Below are positions 11,719-23,162 of a stretch of 64,000 nucleotides of DNA, piece after piece. Both the position numbers and the translations under genes were made by a program. How positions within the stretch are numbered: the stretch's first letter is position 1; every line of letters starts with the position of its first letter. Location: assembly GCA_000827495.1 (NCBI GenBank), contig KN817545.1, positions 71,113 to 135,112 of the forward strand. The letters are read 5' to 3'. The stretch is from Hypholoma sublateritium FD-334 SS-4. Lineage: Eukaryota; Basidiomycota; Agaricomycetes; Agaricales; Strophariaceae. Under the pieces are notes generated by a model. It ran no database searches. It was not told where the DNA came from and saw nothing but the letters and a program-made list of their open reading frames with translations.

Positions 11719-13256
11719 ATGACAAGTAAACTCAACTCAGAGGGCATCATGCTCTTTGAGCAACCATTTGCACGCGTATGTCCAATCGTGTTCCGGGGTC
11801 GGGAAATTCAATTTTAACTTGTAGACGATGCCAGGTGCCGTATGAGAACTACCGCAAGATATTTCGCACCTCTCAGAAGAACGTAGAGCGTGAACTTGGC
11901 GGGGTGCAGACGCTGTCCAACGAGCTGCTCACCCGAACTTCTAGTCGCAGCTTATCGTCCGAAGATGCGTTGAAATCGATTGACAATATGATCGGAAAGG
12001 TCGAGAATTTGAAGCGCAAGGTGATATAGTACCAATTATTCAATAAATCGGAGCTCTCATGGTGCCTAAGCTATCCGACTTGCACGAAACGGCTGGAAAG
12101 CCAACCCAAGACGTCATGCGGGAACGCCTGCATCACTTGGCTACGGTGGAAGCCCTCCAAAGCACAACCCAGCCCGAATTCTCGAGATGGGCTGATACGC
12201 GGCTGGATAGGTGGCTTGTAGACTGGTGCTTAAGGGCTGGAAAAGAGAAATCTGCAAGAAGCATAGCCAAAGAGAAAGGCATCGAGGTGTGTATCTATCT
12301 ACTCTGTCATAGCGGGTTTAACAAAACGCACACAGACCCTTGTGGATATTGACCTTTTCTCAGATATTCGGCGGATAGAAGATGCATTGGGTCGGCACAG
12401 TTGTACTGAAGCGCTTGCATGGTGTAGCGAGAACAAGACGGCCCTTCGAAAGATCAAGGTTCGCCTGAACGTTTGCCACTAATCCTTGTCAAGCTTATAT
12501 TTTCCTCAAAGAGCACTCTCGAGTTTGACCTCCGGATGCAAGAATACATTGAGCTTTCTCGAGCCGGAAACCGAATAGAGGCTATCGCGTATTCGAAGAA
12601 GTATCTAATTTCATGGCAAGAAACCCATATTGCCCAGATTCAACAGCTATCCGCTTTATTGGCATTTCCTTCCACAACGATCTGTGGCCCATATAAGGTA
12701 AACTTTCTTTGAGAGCATTAATCACATCCTACTTACACGTTTTAAAGAGACTCTATGATACTTCACGGTGGCACACTTTGGCAAAGTCGTTCCGGCTGGC
12801 CATATACAATCTCAACACCTTGTCTACTGAACCCCTTCTTCATCTTGCGCTATATGCTGGCCTCGTCGCGCTAAAGTTGCCCGCGTGCTTCGACCCTGTG
12901 ACGAAGAATGTGGATTGCCCGGTCTGCGACGGAGAATCAGGAGACAGCCCCGTGCCTTTGGGACTAGGTAAACTGGCTGGAGAAGTCCCTTACAGCCATC
13001 ACGCAAATTCAACCATTGTATGTCGGATAAGCGGGAAGATCATGGACGAGGACAACATGCCGATGGCGTTCCCCGATGGGCATGTGTATTCGCGAGAGGT
13101 ACGTGGATAGTTGGCGTGTTGTCGCTTGAAACGCTTCTGAATGACTCTTATCAGGCTCTGGAAGACATGGCGGCGAGGAATGGAGGGATCGTAACCTGTC
13201 CGCGGACGGGGAAATCAGTGCCATTCGGTGAACTCAAGAAAGTCTTCATATCATGA
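11719..13256 (+). CDS. FYV10: Fyv10/Gid9 (MAEA) subunit of GID/CTLH ubiquitin ligase
   Basis: RING-bearing subunit of the GID/CTLH E3 ligase, which in yeast degrades gluconeogenic enzymes when glucose returns. The start is ATG at 11719 (MTSKLNSEGIMLFEQPFAR), spliced to VPYENYRKIFRTSQKNVERE. Domains in order: a coiled N-terminal segment; LisH (WLVDWCLRAGKEKSARSIAK); CTLH (RRIEDALGRHSCTEALAWCS then LEFDLRMQEYIELSRAGNRI); CRA (LYAGLVALKLPACFD); and a degenerate C-terminal RING (VDCPVCDGES, CRISGKIMDEDNMPMAFPDG, VTCPRTGKSVPFGELKKVFIS). The stop follows directly after the typical C-terminus. Six or so short introns interrupt it. Identification by domain order is firm. Confidence 0.92.
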
Positions 13257-13897
13257 AAGCTTATGTATTAGTAAGTTTGTGTCTGCACATCCGAAATTGT
13301 CGTGTAACGTCGTGTAAACCCTTGGTAAATCCCATCATGTTGTACAATCCTGCAAGAACTTGACTAGAACATCAATGCATGGAGTCTGATTTTGAAGGAG
13401 CGAAGGTTGAATGAAAATTTGCCACTCCGTGTAGTTTGTCTATGAAGCTTGGGTTAGTTCGTTGCTATCTGTTTTATAATTAGAAGTAGTATGCATTGCC
13501 TTGATGAATGTGCTCAATTTCTGTCAAGGATACAAAGATGCTGCAGTGACCAGAACTTGACCAGAACTAGCCCACTCAGAACGATGGAAGCTCACACAGC
13601 CGATCAGTCGGCTCCGACCGGCGACCGGCGCATCGTGCAGACCACAACACCCGGCGCTCGTGTCCACCTTTTCCCCAACCATTCCCTTCATTCCCTCCGG
13701 ATTTCTTGTAGGCGTGGGCCGAGTGCGCCTTTATCTTATCTCAATTGGCAGCTGGAACTCTTTCGCCGTTAACATACATTCTGGCCGACTGAACGCCCAC
13801 CTTGAACTCTCTTCTCTCGGTAGACATATCCTGGGTACTACTGCCAACGAGTCGCTACATCTTCCTAAGGCGATATCGGCGATTTTAACGCGCTCAC
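13257..13897. promoter_or_regulatory. upstream region of PDK1-like kinase
   Basis: 641 bp between two genes read in the same direction. It should hold the 3' end of the Fyv10 gene and the promoter of the kinase. No coding feature or clear TATA box is seen. Confidence 0.4.
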
Positions 13898-15192
13898 ATG
13901 TCCGCACCACCTGTGCAAGCAACGTTAGATGATTTTGAGCTCGGCGAAGAAGTCGCGTGGGGTTCTTTGGCCACGGTGACTCATATGTTCTTCCCGGCCT
14001 CCCGATGTTCATTGAGTAGTCTTCTACAGATAATAGATGCGATTTATAAAAAGAACGGCAAACACTATGCGCTGAAGGTTCTGAATAAGGCGCAATTGGT
14101 AAAGAAGAAGGTTATTCGTTCTGCTCTTGTGGAAAAAGATGCATTGATCGCGCTCGGTACACGGCCACAAAGGCACCCTGGATTAGTGCGCCTACACCAC
14201 TGTTTCCAAGACTCGCTGCATCTATGTAAGTGTCGGATCGTCGATTGGAGAATGCTTCAGGCTCATCGGCTAGATTTCGCGCTGGACTTGGCGACTAATG
14301 GCGATATGAAGGTCCTTGTCCAAAAGCTAGGCTCAATCTCTCTCGACTGCGCACGATACTATACGGCTCAGCTAGTGGATGCGGTGATATTTCTTCATGA
14401 ATCCGGAGTAGCTCATCGCGATATCAAACCGGAAAATATTCTGCTCAACAGCGAGATGAGGATAATGTTGGCTGACTTCGGGTGTTCCTACATTGGCAAA
14501 GACATGGAAAGTGAGTTCCTCGCTAAATGGCCATGCCGCTTATTTAACCGGCTCGAGGATATAGCTCCGCGAACGAACACTTTTGTCGGCACAGCAGCCT
14601 ACATTTCCCCAGAATTACTTTCGCGATCAGAGGCAAATCCAACAAGGCACTTTTGCATTTAAGCCTTGCGCAGACCAGAAACTGACACCGGGTAATCAGT
14701 CCGGATATATGGGCAGTTGGCTGCACTCTTTTTTTCTTCCTCTATGGAACTTCGCCATTTACGGCTGCAACCGATTATCTCACGATGAAACGGGTGCGAG
14801 CTCTGGATTACTCTCTTCCACCAGAGTGTGATAAAGGCGCAGCAGATCTGATGAAAGAACTACTGGTAGGATTTTCTTGTGATATGCCCAATTAGAGGCA
14901 TTTATCTGATAGCATACAACAGGTTCTGGACCCAATGGAACGTATAGGTGTTCCGCCCAAATCGTCATCTGAGAAGCTCCGCCAACATTCTTTTTTTGTG
15001 GGGACGGAAACCTCCATGCCAGAGAATGACGCGTCGCCCACGACGTGGTCATACATCAACTGGCAATCTCTTTGGAAAGATAGTCCGCCGCCGATAGAGG
15101 TTGGCCCCTACCGTATACGACCGCATGATGCCTCAACGACCACAGAGGAGCTTTGGTCAGGGTTTGAAAGCCTCCAGGTGAACAGCGATTGA
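13898..15192 (+). CDS. PDK1-like AGC protein kinase, short divergent form
   Basis: Serine/threonine kinase whose closest pattern is phosphoinositide-dependent kinase 1 (Pkh). Visible motifs: DDFELGEEVAWGSLATV as the glycine loop, HYALKVLNK with the catalytic lysine, a helix-C glutamate (ALVEKDALIAL), LYFALDLATNGDM, the loop HRDIKPENILL, DFG, the PDK1-like FVGTAAYISPELL, DIWAVGCTLFFFLYGTSPF, and VLDPMERIG. The catalytic residues are intact, but the first glycine of the loop is alanine. The protein ends soon after the kinase domain and has no PH domain, unlike full-length PDK1. One intron (14647-14699) appears to use a GC donor; it is needed to join SEANPT to SPDIWAVGC. It may be a paralogue with a specialised role. 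Confidence 0.8.
14647..14699 (+). other. putative GC-AG intron in the kinase gene
   Basis: No GT donor exists between the conserved SPELL motif and DIWAVGC. Splicing from AG|GC at 14647 to the AG at 14698-14699 restores the frame with a serine at the join. The donor (GCACTT) is a weak match to the usual GCAAGT, so a donor mutation in a decaying gene is the alternative. Confidence 0.5.
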
Positions 15193-16267
15193 TTGATCAT
15201 GCACACCTCCCATTTTTCTCGGATCTGTTGTGTACGTAATCCAAATCGAGGTTCATTAAAGCCTGTCGCTATTGCTCATAAGATTTAGATGGGGCAGCTT
15301 TGAACACGAGGTGGGATTGCAGCTCGGCACCGTGGATTTATACCTTCCCTCGCTGACCTTTGGATTTGTTTACACATGGCAGTATCGGTGGAAGATACAT
15401 GCGACAAATTTATCCCTGGGTTCATCTCCTGCGTACGCTCTAATAATACGCGTCGTTTGCCTAGATTAAGAGCCTGACGTCTTACTGTTGAGGCATAACA
15501 ACGCCTAAACCCAGAGTACAACCGCGTTTGTAGGCTTCTGCTCTACCCCACAGAATGGCCTATACAGTGGATCCAGCATAGTCGCAGATTATTTTCGACA
15601 GTGTGTACTACCTTTTTTGTATCCAACAAATTCTTTCCCACTTAAGCCTTATCTGGACTGTCTTATGATCACAGTTTGTAGCAGAAGTGTCTCCAAGCTC
15701 ACCCACATTGAATTGATTGAATACAACAAATGTAAGTATACCTGCCGACTGGAAAGGAAACCAGAAAAGTACCGAGATGGCTATTCTGGCTCTCAATTTA
15801 TACGACGGATATTTTGGTGTATGACCACATTGCATCGGTCCTCGGGCTCTCACTGTGCGGTATGGTAAAACCCTTTATCAGTCTTTATCTTGTACTATTC
15901 ATCAATCAAAGCTTCTATGCCATAAAGTACTTTTACTAAGTAGTACTAGATACATGTTTTGTTTTGAGGTCATTCGGAGATTCTTTTTCGGGCACCCCTT
16001 GTACTCGTGGAAGTTACTGAGAAACGCTACCTCAGGTCTACACAAGGTCTACAACGAGGTGCACAAGTAAACTTGTAAGAGTTGTGTTTACCAAGTTTTT
16101 ACTGACTGTCCCTTACGTAAAAGTTATGTAATGGCCTTGGGTTGCCCGAAAGCCATCGGAAAGCCACGTTCCTCAGGCTGCAAGTCACCTCAAAGTCACC
16201 TTCAACTTTGGATTTCACAGAAGCGCCCATTCACTTACTCTCATTGTGTACTATACCAAATAGTAAG
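15193..16267. other. 1.1 kb intergenic region
   Basis: AT-richer spacer between the kinase and the PAQR gene. It contains no recognisable coding sequence or structured repeat. The PAQR promoter presumably lies at its right end. Confidence 0.5.
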
Positions 16268-17630
16268 ATGTCCCAACTCTCACAAAGATTGAAAGTGCGA
16301 ACGCCGGCGAAAAATTCCGACTCGGACTCGAAACCGGCGCTGCGCGCGAATCCGACATCGACAGCCAAGACCGTGCATTGGAACGAGCTCGAAGACTGGC
16401 AGAAAGACAACGAATACATTCTAAGTGGATACAGGAGGTCTGTTTCGCATTTTAAATATTGGAAGGGCTTGCAAACTAACGACGTCACCGTGGTTGTAGA
16501 ATACAACACAGCTGGCGAGGTTGCTTTGCCTCAGTTTTCTCATGTAGGGAATTTAGTACCCTCTGTTCAATTCATCCACTCTCACGACAGCTTAGATCTG
16601 CACAATGAAACAAGTATGTACCACCCCGTACGCATGTCATTTCGTCGCCATTAATGGTTTCTCGTTCGCCAGTAAACATTCATTCTCATTTGTGGGGAGC
16701 CATCTTATTTGGGTACCTTCTGTCAACCTATTATCAAAATTACGTGGAACTCCATTCCATGGCGACATGGAAGGATGCCGCTGTAATTGCCATTTTTCTG
16801 TCTGCGGCAATTACATGCCTCATGGCCAGCGCTTTTTATCACACATCAGGCTGCCACTCGAAGGAGGTTAGGACTCAACATGTTTCTCACTTCCGTCCTG
16901 CCAAAACTAACCTCGATGGGCTAGGCCGCTAGATACTGTCACGCTTATGATTATTCAGGAATCATCATCCTCATCGTTGGGTCTTTTTTCCCGTCCATCT
17001 ATTACGGTTTCTATTGCGAGCCACATATTCAGCATTTGTACCTCACGGCCATGTCGCTGGCTGGTTTAGGTGTGTTTTCCTTGATCATGATCACCTTGTA
17101 TTACGATCGCCGCCTAGAGGGACACTTCTAACAGTTTATGGATACTCAGGCGCAGCATACATTGTTCTAAATCCACAATATGCCAAACCCACCCACAGAG
17201 GTGCCCGTACCGCAGTTTTCATTGCGTTAGGGTTAGGGGCGGTAGTTCCCTTGACACACAAATTCCTAACCGAAGGCTTCGATGAACTGATTAATGTAAT
17301 GGGTACCCTGTGGTTGGTGCTATCAGGCGCGCTATACATTGGCGGGGCCCTGCTCTAGTATGTACAGCTTTGCTCTTTCTGCGGTGATCCCCACAATCTC
17401 CGTTTCGATCTTCTCTCCTGCATCAATGAATCGCATGCTGATTCTTCCCACCTTTTATTTTACCCAGTGCAAAAAGGATACCAGAACGACTTGCGCCTGG
17501 TCGGTTCGATTACTTCATCGCCTCTCATCAAATATTTCATATTTGCGTTGTATTGGCTGCACTGGCACATTATCAAGGCGTATTGATCTCTTTCCGCTAC
17601 CGAATGGCTAATCCCCATTGCGGACAATAG
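16268..17630 (+). CDS. PAQR / haemolysin-III family seven-TM protein (Izh/adiponectin-receptor-like)
   Basis: Integral membrane protein of the progestin/adipoQ receptor family; fungal members (Izh) affect zinc and lipid homeostasis and the family is thought to have ceramidase-like activity. The cytoplasmic head has WNELEDWQKDNEYILSGYRR. Signature motifs follow: YLHNETINIHSHLWGAILFG, ITCLMASAFYHTSGCHS, RYCHAYDYSGIIILIVGSFF, KPTHRGARTAVFIALGLGA, and the last-helix motif DYFIASHQIFHICVVLAALAH. The conserved Ser, Asp and three His of the metal site (SAFYHT, DYSG, HQIFH) are present. The gene needs at least six introns, including an 18-nt exon at 16596-16613 that encodes YLHNET. The join at 17068/17150 gives SLAGLGAAYIVLNPQY. 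It ends MANPHCGQ. Confidence 0.9.
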
Positions 17631-18107
17631 TCTGTACCTGCGCCGACTAGCGGGCACAGCAATTGTGGTCTAGGTGCCCTTCTAATGCACCTTCGATTGG
17701 AATTGTAAGTCAGGTTCCTGGTACTTATCGCTATTTCTTGCGAAACTCAGTTTCAATCCTCAGGTCTACACAAATAATCACTGGAAATCGCGCAAATATT
17801 TTAAATACCCGCGGGGGATCGTTCCGAAGGGCCTCGTGCCCTTGTACTAACCAACGACTACAATAAGGACAAAATCTACAACGTTGAATATCTGCTCTCG
17901 TTCAGTGCTCAGCATGAACAGGCGAGGATCCCGTGATCGCCTATCACATTGCTGGAGGTGTTCTTTTTCCACCAGCTACTATTTTAGACCAATCTTGCCA
18001 CGCAGCCCCTCCACCAACATCGTGGCGTATTGCGCGTCAAGAATCAAGTTGCGGTTCGACGTGGGATTTTCTCTGCGTTGAAAGATTTCAAATGTCCTGC
18101 TGATGAT

Positions 18108-18142
18108 CTGGGTGGATGTGTCCCATCAAACATCCACCCCAG
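18108..18142. repeat. inverted repeat / hairpin
   Basis: GGGTGGATGT at 18110-18119 is matched by its exact reverse complement at 18130-18139, with a 10-nt loop. After one bulged C the pairing continues with CTG/CAG. It is non-coding and could be a transcription factor site pair or a terminator-like fold. Function unknown. Confidence 0.6.
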
Positions 18143-18755
18143 TTATAAGTGAAAATCTGGATCGGGGATCTGGTGGCAGGCGATCCTCAAGGAATCTCGG
18201 ATTGTACGCGCTTGTCATTGCATTCGCGGACACAATGTCCTCGTCAGCAACGGCAGCCACTTATATGCCAGGAAAGGCCAGGCGACAGCGTGCGCGGAGC
18301 CTGAGCATATTTGTCAACGTGCGACAATCCAATATAGTCAACTGTCCGTCTCAGCAACCACATACATGAAACGAAACATGCCCTCGTACAGATTGGAACC
18401 GCAACAGCATTGAACTGTGAACAGGACCATGAGCTTGACAAGCGGCACGCCCCACGTGGAATCAGCAGACTTCCCGCATTTGTGCGACAGGCTGTTGCGT
18501 TGTTCATTTCGGGACCGACCCCATTGAAAGTTCAGCGACAGATCTTGAAAAAAAGATAAATGGAAAAAAGGTGAGGTACTCTCAAAACGCCGCCAGATCC
18601 TCGACCGCCTGCCCGATCGTAAACAAGCAATGCGATTCCGCTTCCGTAAGGCCCTGCCTGGATGACCGAAATGAGCAGCATAATTTTCCGGGCCACTGAT
18701 AATCTAATGATTTTCCTTTGCCTCCGGGTTGCTGTGCCATGCACACCGTCTGGAG

Positions 18756-18762
18756 TATAAAG
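18756..18762 (+). promoter_or_regulatory. TATA box of P450-A
   Basis: TATAAAG lies about 105 bp before the P450-A start codon, a plausible distance for a fungal core promoter. Confidence 0.55.
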
Positions 18763-18865
18763 CGAAGCCGCTGGTTACATGTCAAATGCCCCGGCTGGAC
18801 CTCCACATATTATAGTCCGCGTATCCTAACTGCTTCCCTGACCCGAGATTTCTCCACTCCTCGTC

Positions 18866-20886
18866 ATGCCCTACAGCGTCGGGCTCCAGTCTGCGGCCAC
18901 CGCCTTCCTCTCCGCGGGGTTTGCAACTCAGTTTACCCTCGCCGTGATAGCATTTCTTGCAATCGTTCTTATTACCTCTTCACTGCAGAAAGAAGGTCCT
19001 GATGCACCCAAGTTTTTGCCTGGTTTCTCACTCTTTCACATCATTCCCTTCTTCCGCCAACGCTACGACTTTTTAAATTGGGGGTTCCAGGCTACTGGTC
19101 AGAACGTATTTCAGTTTCAACTGCTAAAGGTATGTCCTATTTCGATGACCACCTAGAATCGCAGACTTACGAGACGTCCTTCTAGAACACAGTCATCGTG
19201 GTCTCTGGAGAAAGCGCACGGGAAACATTCTTCACCGCAAAAGGCCTCGATCTCACCGAAGGATTCAAGATTCTCTCTGGAGCTGTATATAATTCCCGCC
19301 TGACTATTTTAAACATTCCTCTAACTCCCTTCGTTTTTTTCTCAGATTCCCATGGTACGCGGCGTCACGTCCAACCTTCAAACGGGGAGGATATCTCTCA
19401 TCCACAAACGGCTCGCGAACGTCCAGAGAAATCTGCCCTTGTCAGCGCGTGAGTATGCGTACTTCTGGTCGTCAGACTCTTATAAATCATTTGAAAATTC
19501 TTTTTCGCAGTGATTCCCCAGCTCTTAGATGACACGAGAAGAATAATGGAGGGTTGGGGTCCATCGGGGAAATTCGACCCCTTCGACAACGTATACGAGG
19601 TCAGTATCAGTAGAGTAATTGCGGCCGATTTTCTCATAAATGCTAATCCACTACTTTCCCCACCAGCTTGTCTTCCAGTTGACCATCCGCAGTTTGTCGT
19701 CCACAGAAATATCTGATGACCCAGCCCGCGTCGCACGGCTGAAGAAATTGTATGACACCCTCGATAATGGAACCACTCCCGCAACCGTGCTCCTCCCATG
19801 GCTTCCCACACCAGCTATGATCAAAAAACTCTGGGCAACGAAAGATATTTATGACATCGTCACCCAGGCCATCAGTGATAGGGAAAGCAGCGGGATTTCA
19901 CGGAATGACACTCTCCAGATGCTTTTAGATTTCGGCGATGAGAAGCTTGTGGTCGTGGGGGTGCGTCCTGGAGTCCCATCGATGGCGTTCCCACCGGAAC
20001 GTGCACTTTGCGCTCACTGACAAAATTCCATGTCTACAGTTCATCATGGGTCTATTGATTGCCGGGGCCAGAGCCACTGGCACGACAGGTGCGTATTACC
20101 ACGTCTTTCCCGAGATATCAGAGCGCGTATGCTGATGCGCGCGGCGGCTTCCCAGCGTCGTGGCTCATGACATTTCTCGGGGGCCATCCGGAGTGGCGCG
20201 CAAAAGCGGCTGCCGAGGTGGACGCGCTCCTCGCGCGCAGCGCGTGTACGCCCGCGGCCTCGCCGACGGAGATAGCGCCAGAATATTTGCCCGCGCACTT
20301 CCAACCGCAGACTTCGCTGTCCGCGCGCCTCGCGACGATCCCACTCGAAGCCTGGGAGGGCGAGACGCCCGTGCTCGACGCGCTGATCCGCGAGACAACG
20401 CGCGTCGCACAGCCGCACACCGCGATGAGGAGGAATCTCGGCCCAGAGCTCTACATCGACAACAAAATAATCCCTACCGGGGCCTATGTTATATATCCCT
20501 TTAGTGATGTCCATCTCGACCCCGAGCTGTACCCCGATCCCTGGAAATTCGATCCCGGAAGGAAGGAAGCGACACATGTGCCCTATGGCTATGTCGGCTG
20601 GGGCGGCGGTCAGTGGCCTTGCTGTTTTGATCGGCGCGCATGCCATTCTGATTTTGTTGCTACCCGTTGTGCAGGAAAGACGCTGTGTCTGGGCACGCGG
20701 CTCGCGAAGGTTGAGCTTAAGCTACTGGCTGCTATGTTTGTCCTCGGGTTCCGACACTCTGTCATCGACAAGAATGGCGCGGACGCAAACCCCCTGCCCG
20801 TGCCAAACTGGAACGACATCCTGCTCTGCCGACCGCCGAAGGGGTCCTTCAACCTGAGATACGAGCGAACGGCCGTGCCCCTCTAG
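18866..20886 (+). CDS. cytochrome P450 (P450-A)
   Basis: Membrane-bound haem monooxygenase. The N-terminal anchor is at residues 22-40 (FTLAVIAFLAIVLITSSL), followed by FLPGFSLFHIIPFF. The I-helix region reads GLLIAGARATGTT and continues ASWLMTFLGGHPEW. The K-helix ExxR is in LIRETTR. A PERF-like segment is YPDPWKFDPGR. The haem loop is GWGGGKTLCLG, split by an intron, with the cysteine ligand and tryptophan in place of the usual first phenylalanine. Eight or so introns. Parts such as IPLEAWEGETPVLDALIRET align with the two tandem P450s at 52.6 and 55.8 kb, so all three look like one family. P450-A is the most divergent; substrate unknown. Confidence 0.9.
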
Positions 20887-21482
20887 AGTTCAGCTCCAGC
20901 CCGTCTTGCATCATTTATTTATTGGCATCTACTGATCCCCGCCTTCCATTTCTTTTTATGTTTTCACCGCGTGTGGATCTTCTTCGTCACGCACTGCTGC
21001 CTATCCGTCATATTTCATTCGATATATATCGCCCTTTCATCAAGGAGGTACCGACATCTGGGGCCCATATATGTTTATCATTATATCTATCCCCGTACAA
21101 GGTACACATAACTGATTACGGTATATATTCCTGTATGTATAGCCCAAAACCTACATCCCCGTCTGTAAAATACTCCTCGCCCGCACCGGCATAGATACTA
21201 TGTAATTCTGCCCCCCTTGTATCGTATACAGCTAGATATTTGGATCATAATGCACGCAATAGAATCTCTTGCACTTCACGACGGTGGGCGGCTGTAGATA
21301 GTGATGCGCACCATACCGCGGATCTGCCGCGCGGGGAGTGAGCAGCGTGATCGCTGTGATGACGGGGATCTACGTAATGTCAGCACATCCGCGCACGAAT
21401 CGCAAAACTCATGCTCACTGATTGACTGGGCGGGTGCGACGGCGGGCGCCGACGCGCAGCGGAGTGTAGCGCTAAGCCGTGC
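20887..21482. other. convergent 3' intergenic region
   Basis: 596 bp between the converging P450-A and RRG9 genes. It has AT-rich stretches (TATATA around 21020) compatible with 3' end signals. No coding sequence is seen. Confidence 0.5.
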
Positions 21483-22148
21483 TCACTGGAACGTAAATGT
21501 GTCGTCGGGGGAGACCCCAGCCTCGGTGTCTCTGCTACGCGGGCGCGGGCGCGCGCCGGGCACGGGGCGATTTAGCTTCCTTAGCTCGCGCACCTGGCGC
21601 GTTTCCGCCTTCTCCTTCGCCGCGCGCTCCTGCACGAACTCCTGCCGCTTCACGCGCTCGCGGATCGCCATCGCCGTGCGCGCCTCGACGCTCGGCTCCC
21701 ACGTGCTCTTCAGGATGCGGCGCACGGCCTCGGGGCTGATCTTGAAGCGGTCCGCGAGAATGGGCACGGGGAACTGCCGCGGCTCCGCGCGGTGGAGCTG
21801 GCGCAGCGCGTCCATCGCCTCGCGCGAGAGCTTGCGCGGCGGGCCCCAGCCCTGTGGGAAGGCCTTGCGCAGCGTCTCGCGGTGCGCCTTGTACTCGTGC
21901 GGGGTCGGCTTCCCCGACGGGTGCCGCATGTGCAGCGGCGGCGTGCTTGGGTGGGCGCCGTCGACGACTGCGCTGTCCTCCGACAGGTCGACCTCGGCGT
22001 CATCGTCATCGAGAATCGACCGGGGCCGCGGGACGCCCTCGAGCTGCCATTTGTTCGCTGGGCGGTAGAGCGACTCGGAGTAGTGCCTTTGGTAATTCAG
22101 GTTTCGTGGCCGCGTTGCTGAGATGAGCGCCCGACATAGAGAGGCCAT
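21483..22148 (-). CDS. RRG9: Rrg9 / neugrin-like mitochondrial protein
   Basis: Mitochondrial protein needed in yeast for respiratory growth and mtDNA maintenance; the animal relative neugrin acts on mitoribosomal RNA. It is intronless, 221 residues from the ATG at 22148-22146. That start gives a plausible targeting peptide (MASLCRALISATRPRNLNYQ), rich in Arg/Ser and poor in acid. An in-frame ATG at 22238 would add 30 residues and is less likely. The core family motif is a helix-turn-helix-like stretch near residues 128-152 (FPVPILADRFKISPEAVRRI, then LKSTWEPS). A basic, Arg-rich C-terminal tail follows. It shares a 234-bp divergent promoter with the coactosin gene. Confidence 0.85.
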   Translation of the reverse strand: MASLCRALISATRPRNLNYQRHYSESLYRPANKWQLEGVPRPRSILDDDDAEVDLSEDSAVVDGAHPSTPPLHMRHPSGKPTPHEYKAHRETLRKAFPQGWGPPRKLSREAMDALRQLHRAEPRQFPVPILADRFKISPEAVRRILKSTWEPSVEARTAMAIRERVKRQEFVQERAAKEKAETRQVRELRKLNRPVPGARPRPRSRDTEAGVSPDDTFTFQ

Positions 22149-22382
22149 GGTGGATGTGGAGAACGACGAGCAGAACTTGAAATTCTCTGTGGGCGCTGCC
22201 ATGCTGTGCTCACGTGCGCGGCAATGGCCGCCGTGCAACCCAGTTCCGGTTCAGGGCAACGCGCTGGGCGCTATCTCTCGGACAACGGATATCTGCTTTC
22301 TTGCATCCTCTTTCTCTCTCGCAACCTTTCCTTCGATCTATCGAGTTTATTCGTTTAATCTCTCGCTTTTACATATCTCAGA
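22149..22382. promoter_or_regulatory. divergent promoter RRG9 / coactosin
   Basis: 234 bp between opposite start codons. A pyrimidine-rich tract (22298-22350) precedes the coactosin start, a common fungal leader feature. Confidence 0.5.
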
Positions 22383-23162
22383 ATGGCTGATGTCAACGAG
22401 CCCGCTATCAACGAAGGTTCGTTGTTGCCAGATCTCGTCCCTATTATTACGTCGGGGCGCGGTCGTATGCCCCTTATAAAGTCGTGCAAAGTCAACGGCA
22501 CGTTCATGCGCAAGATCTGACAAACTTTCTGCACAGCGTATCTCGAAGTGCGCAACGACAAGTCCGAGACCAACTGGCTGTTGCTTGATTACGAGTCCGA
22601 CCGATCCGACAAGCTGAAGCTCACCCAAACGGGTACGGGGGGCTTATCAGAGCTCAAGGAAGTCCTCGATGACTCCAAGGCATCGTACGCCTATGTGCGC
22701 GTCTCCTATTCCAACGACAAGGAATCGACACGCGAAAAGTTCATACTCGTGGTCTGTAGATGCTTGCAGATTCGCAGCGTCTGCCAGCTTACTGATGCGC
22801 ATGTCTTTTACTTTCGTGTGACAGGTGTGGATTGGGCCAAATTGCAAAGTAATGAGGAAGGCCAAGGTAAGCAGTGTCGCGCGGCAGCCCCTCACGCAGT
22901 GGCCGTGTGGTTCCTATAGAGATCCTCACTTGAAACTAACTGGCGACCACGCTTGCTCTAGATCTCTGTGCATTCTGCCGACGTCAAGAACGTATTGCGT
23001 GTCTACTCGATTGAGGTCGCAGCGCGAGAGAAGGACGATCTGAGTGAGGATCCAATTGTGGTGCGGTTAAGAAAGGTGCGGACCGTCTCGCGCCCGCTTA
23101 TATCTGTGACGATCTCACCTCCTGTCCAATAGGCCGGAGGGGCCAGCTACGACGGCGTTTAA
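22383..23162 (+). CDS. coactosin-like actin-binding protein (ADF-H domain)
   Basis: Single ADF-homology-domain protein that binds filamentous actin. The start is ATG at 22383 (MADVNEPAINE), then exons giving AYLEVRNDKSETNWLLLDYE, GTGGLSELKEVLDDSKASYA, YVRVSY, the segment VWIGPNCKVMRKAK, and ISVHSADVKNVLRVYSIEVA; it ends GGASYDGV. The KxK and actin-contact helix positions match coactosin rather than cofilin, which would have a longer N-terminus with a regulatory serine. Four introns, all GT-AG. About 145 residues, the normal size. Confidence 0.9.

Larger units (their letters stand above)
17631..18865. other. 1.2 kb intergenic region upstream of P450-A
   Basis: No gene recognised. The region contains an imperfect hairpin at 18108-18142 and a TATA box near its right end, both listed separately. 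Short open frames on either strand lack domain motifs. Confidence 0.5.
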
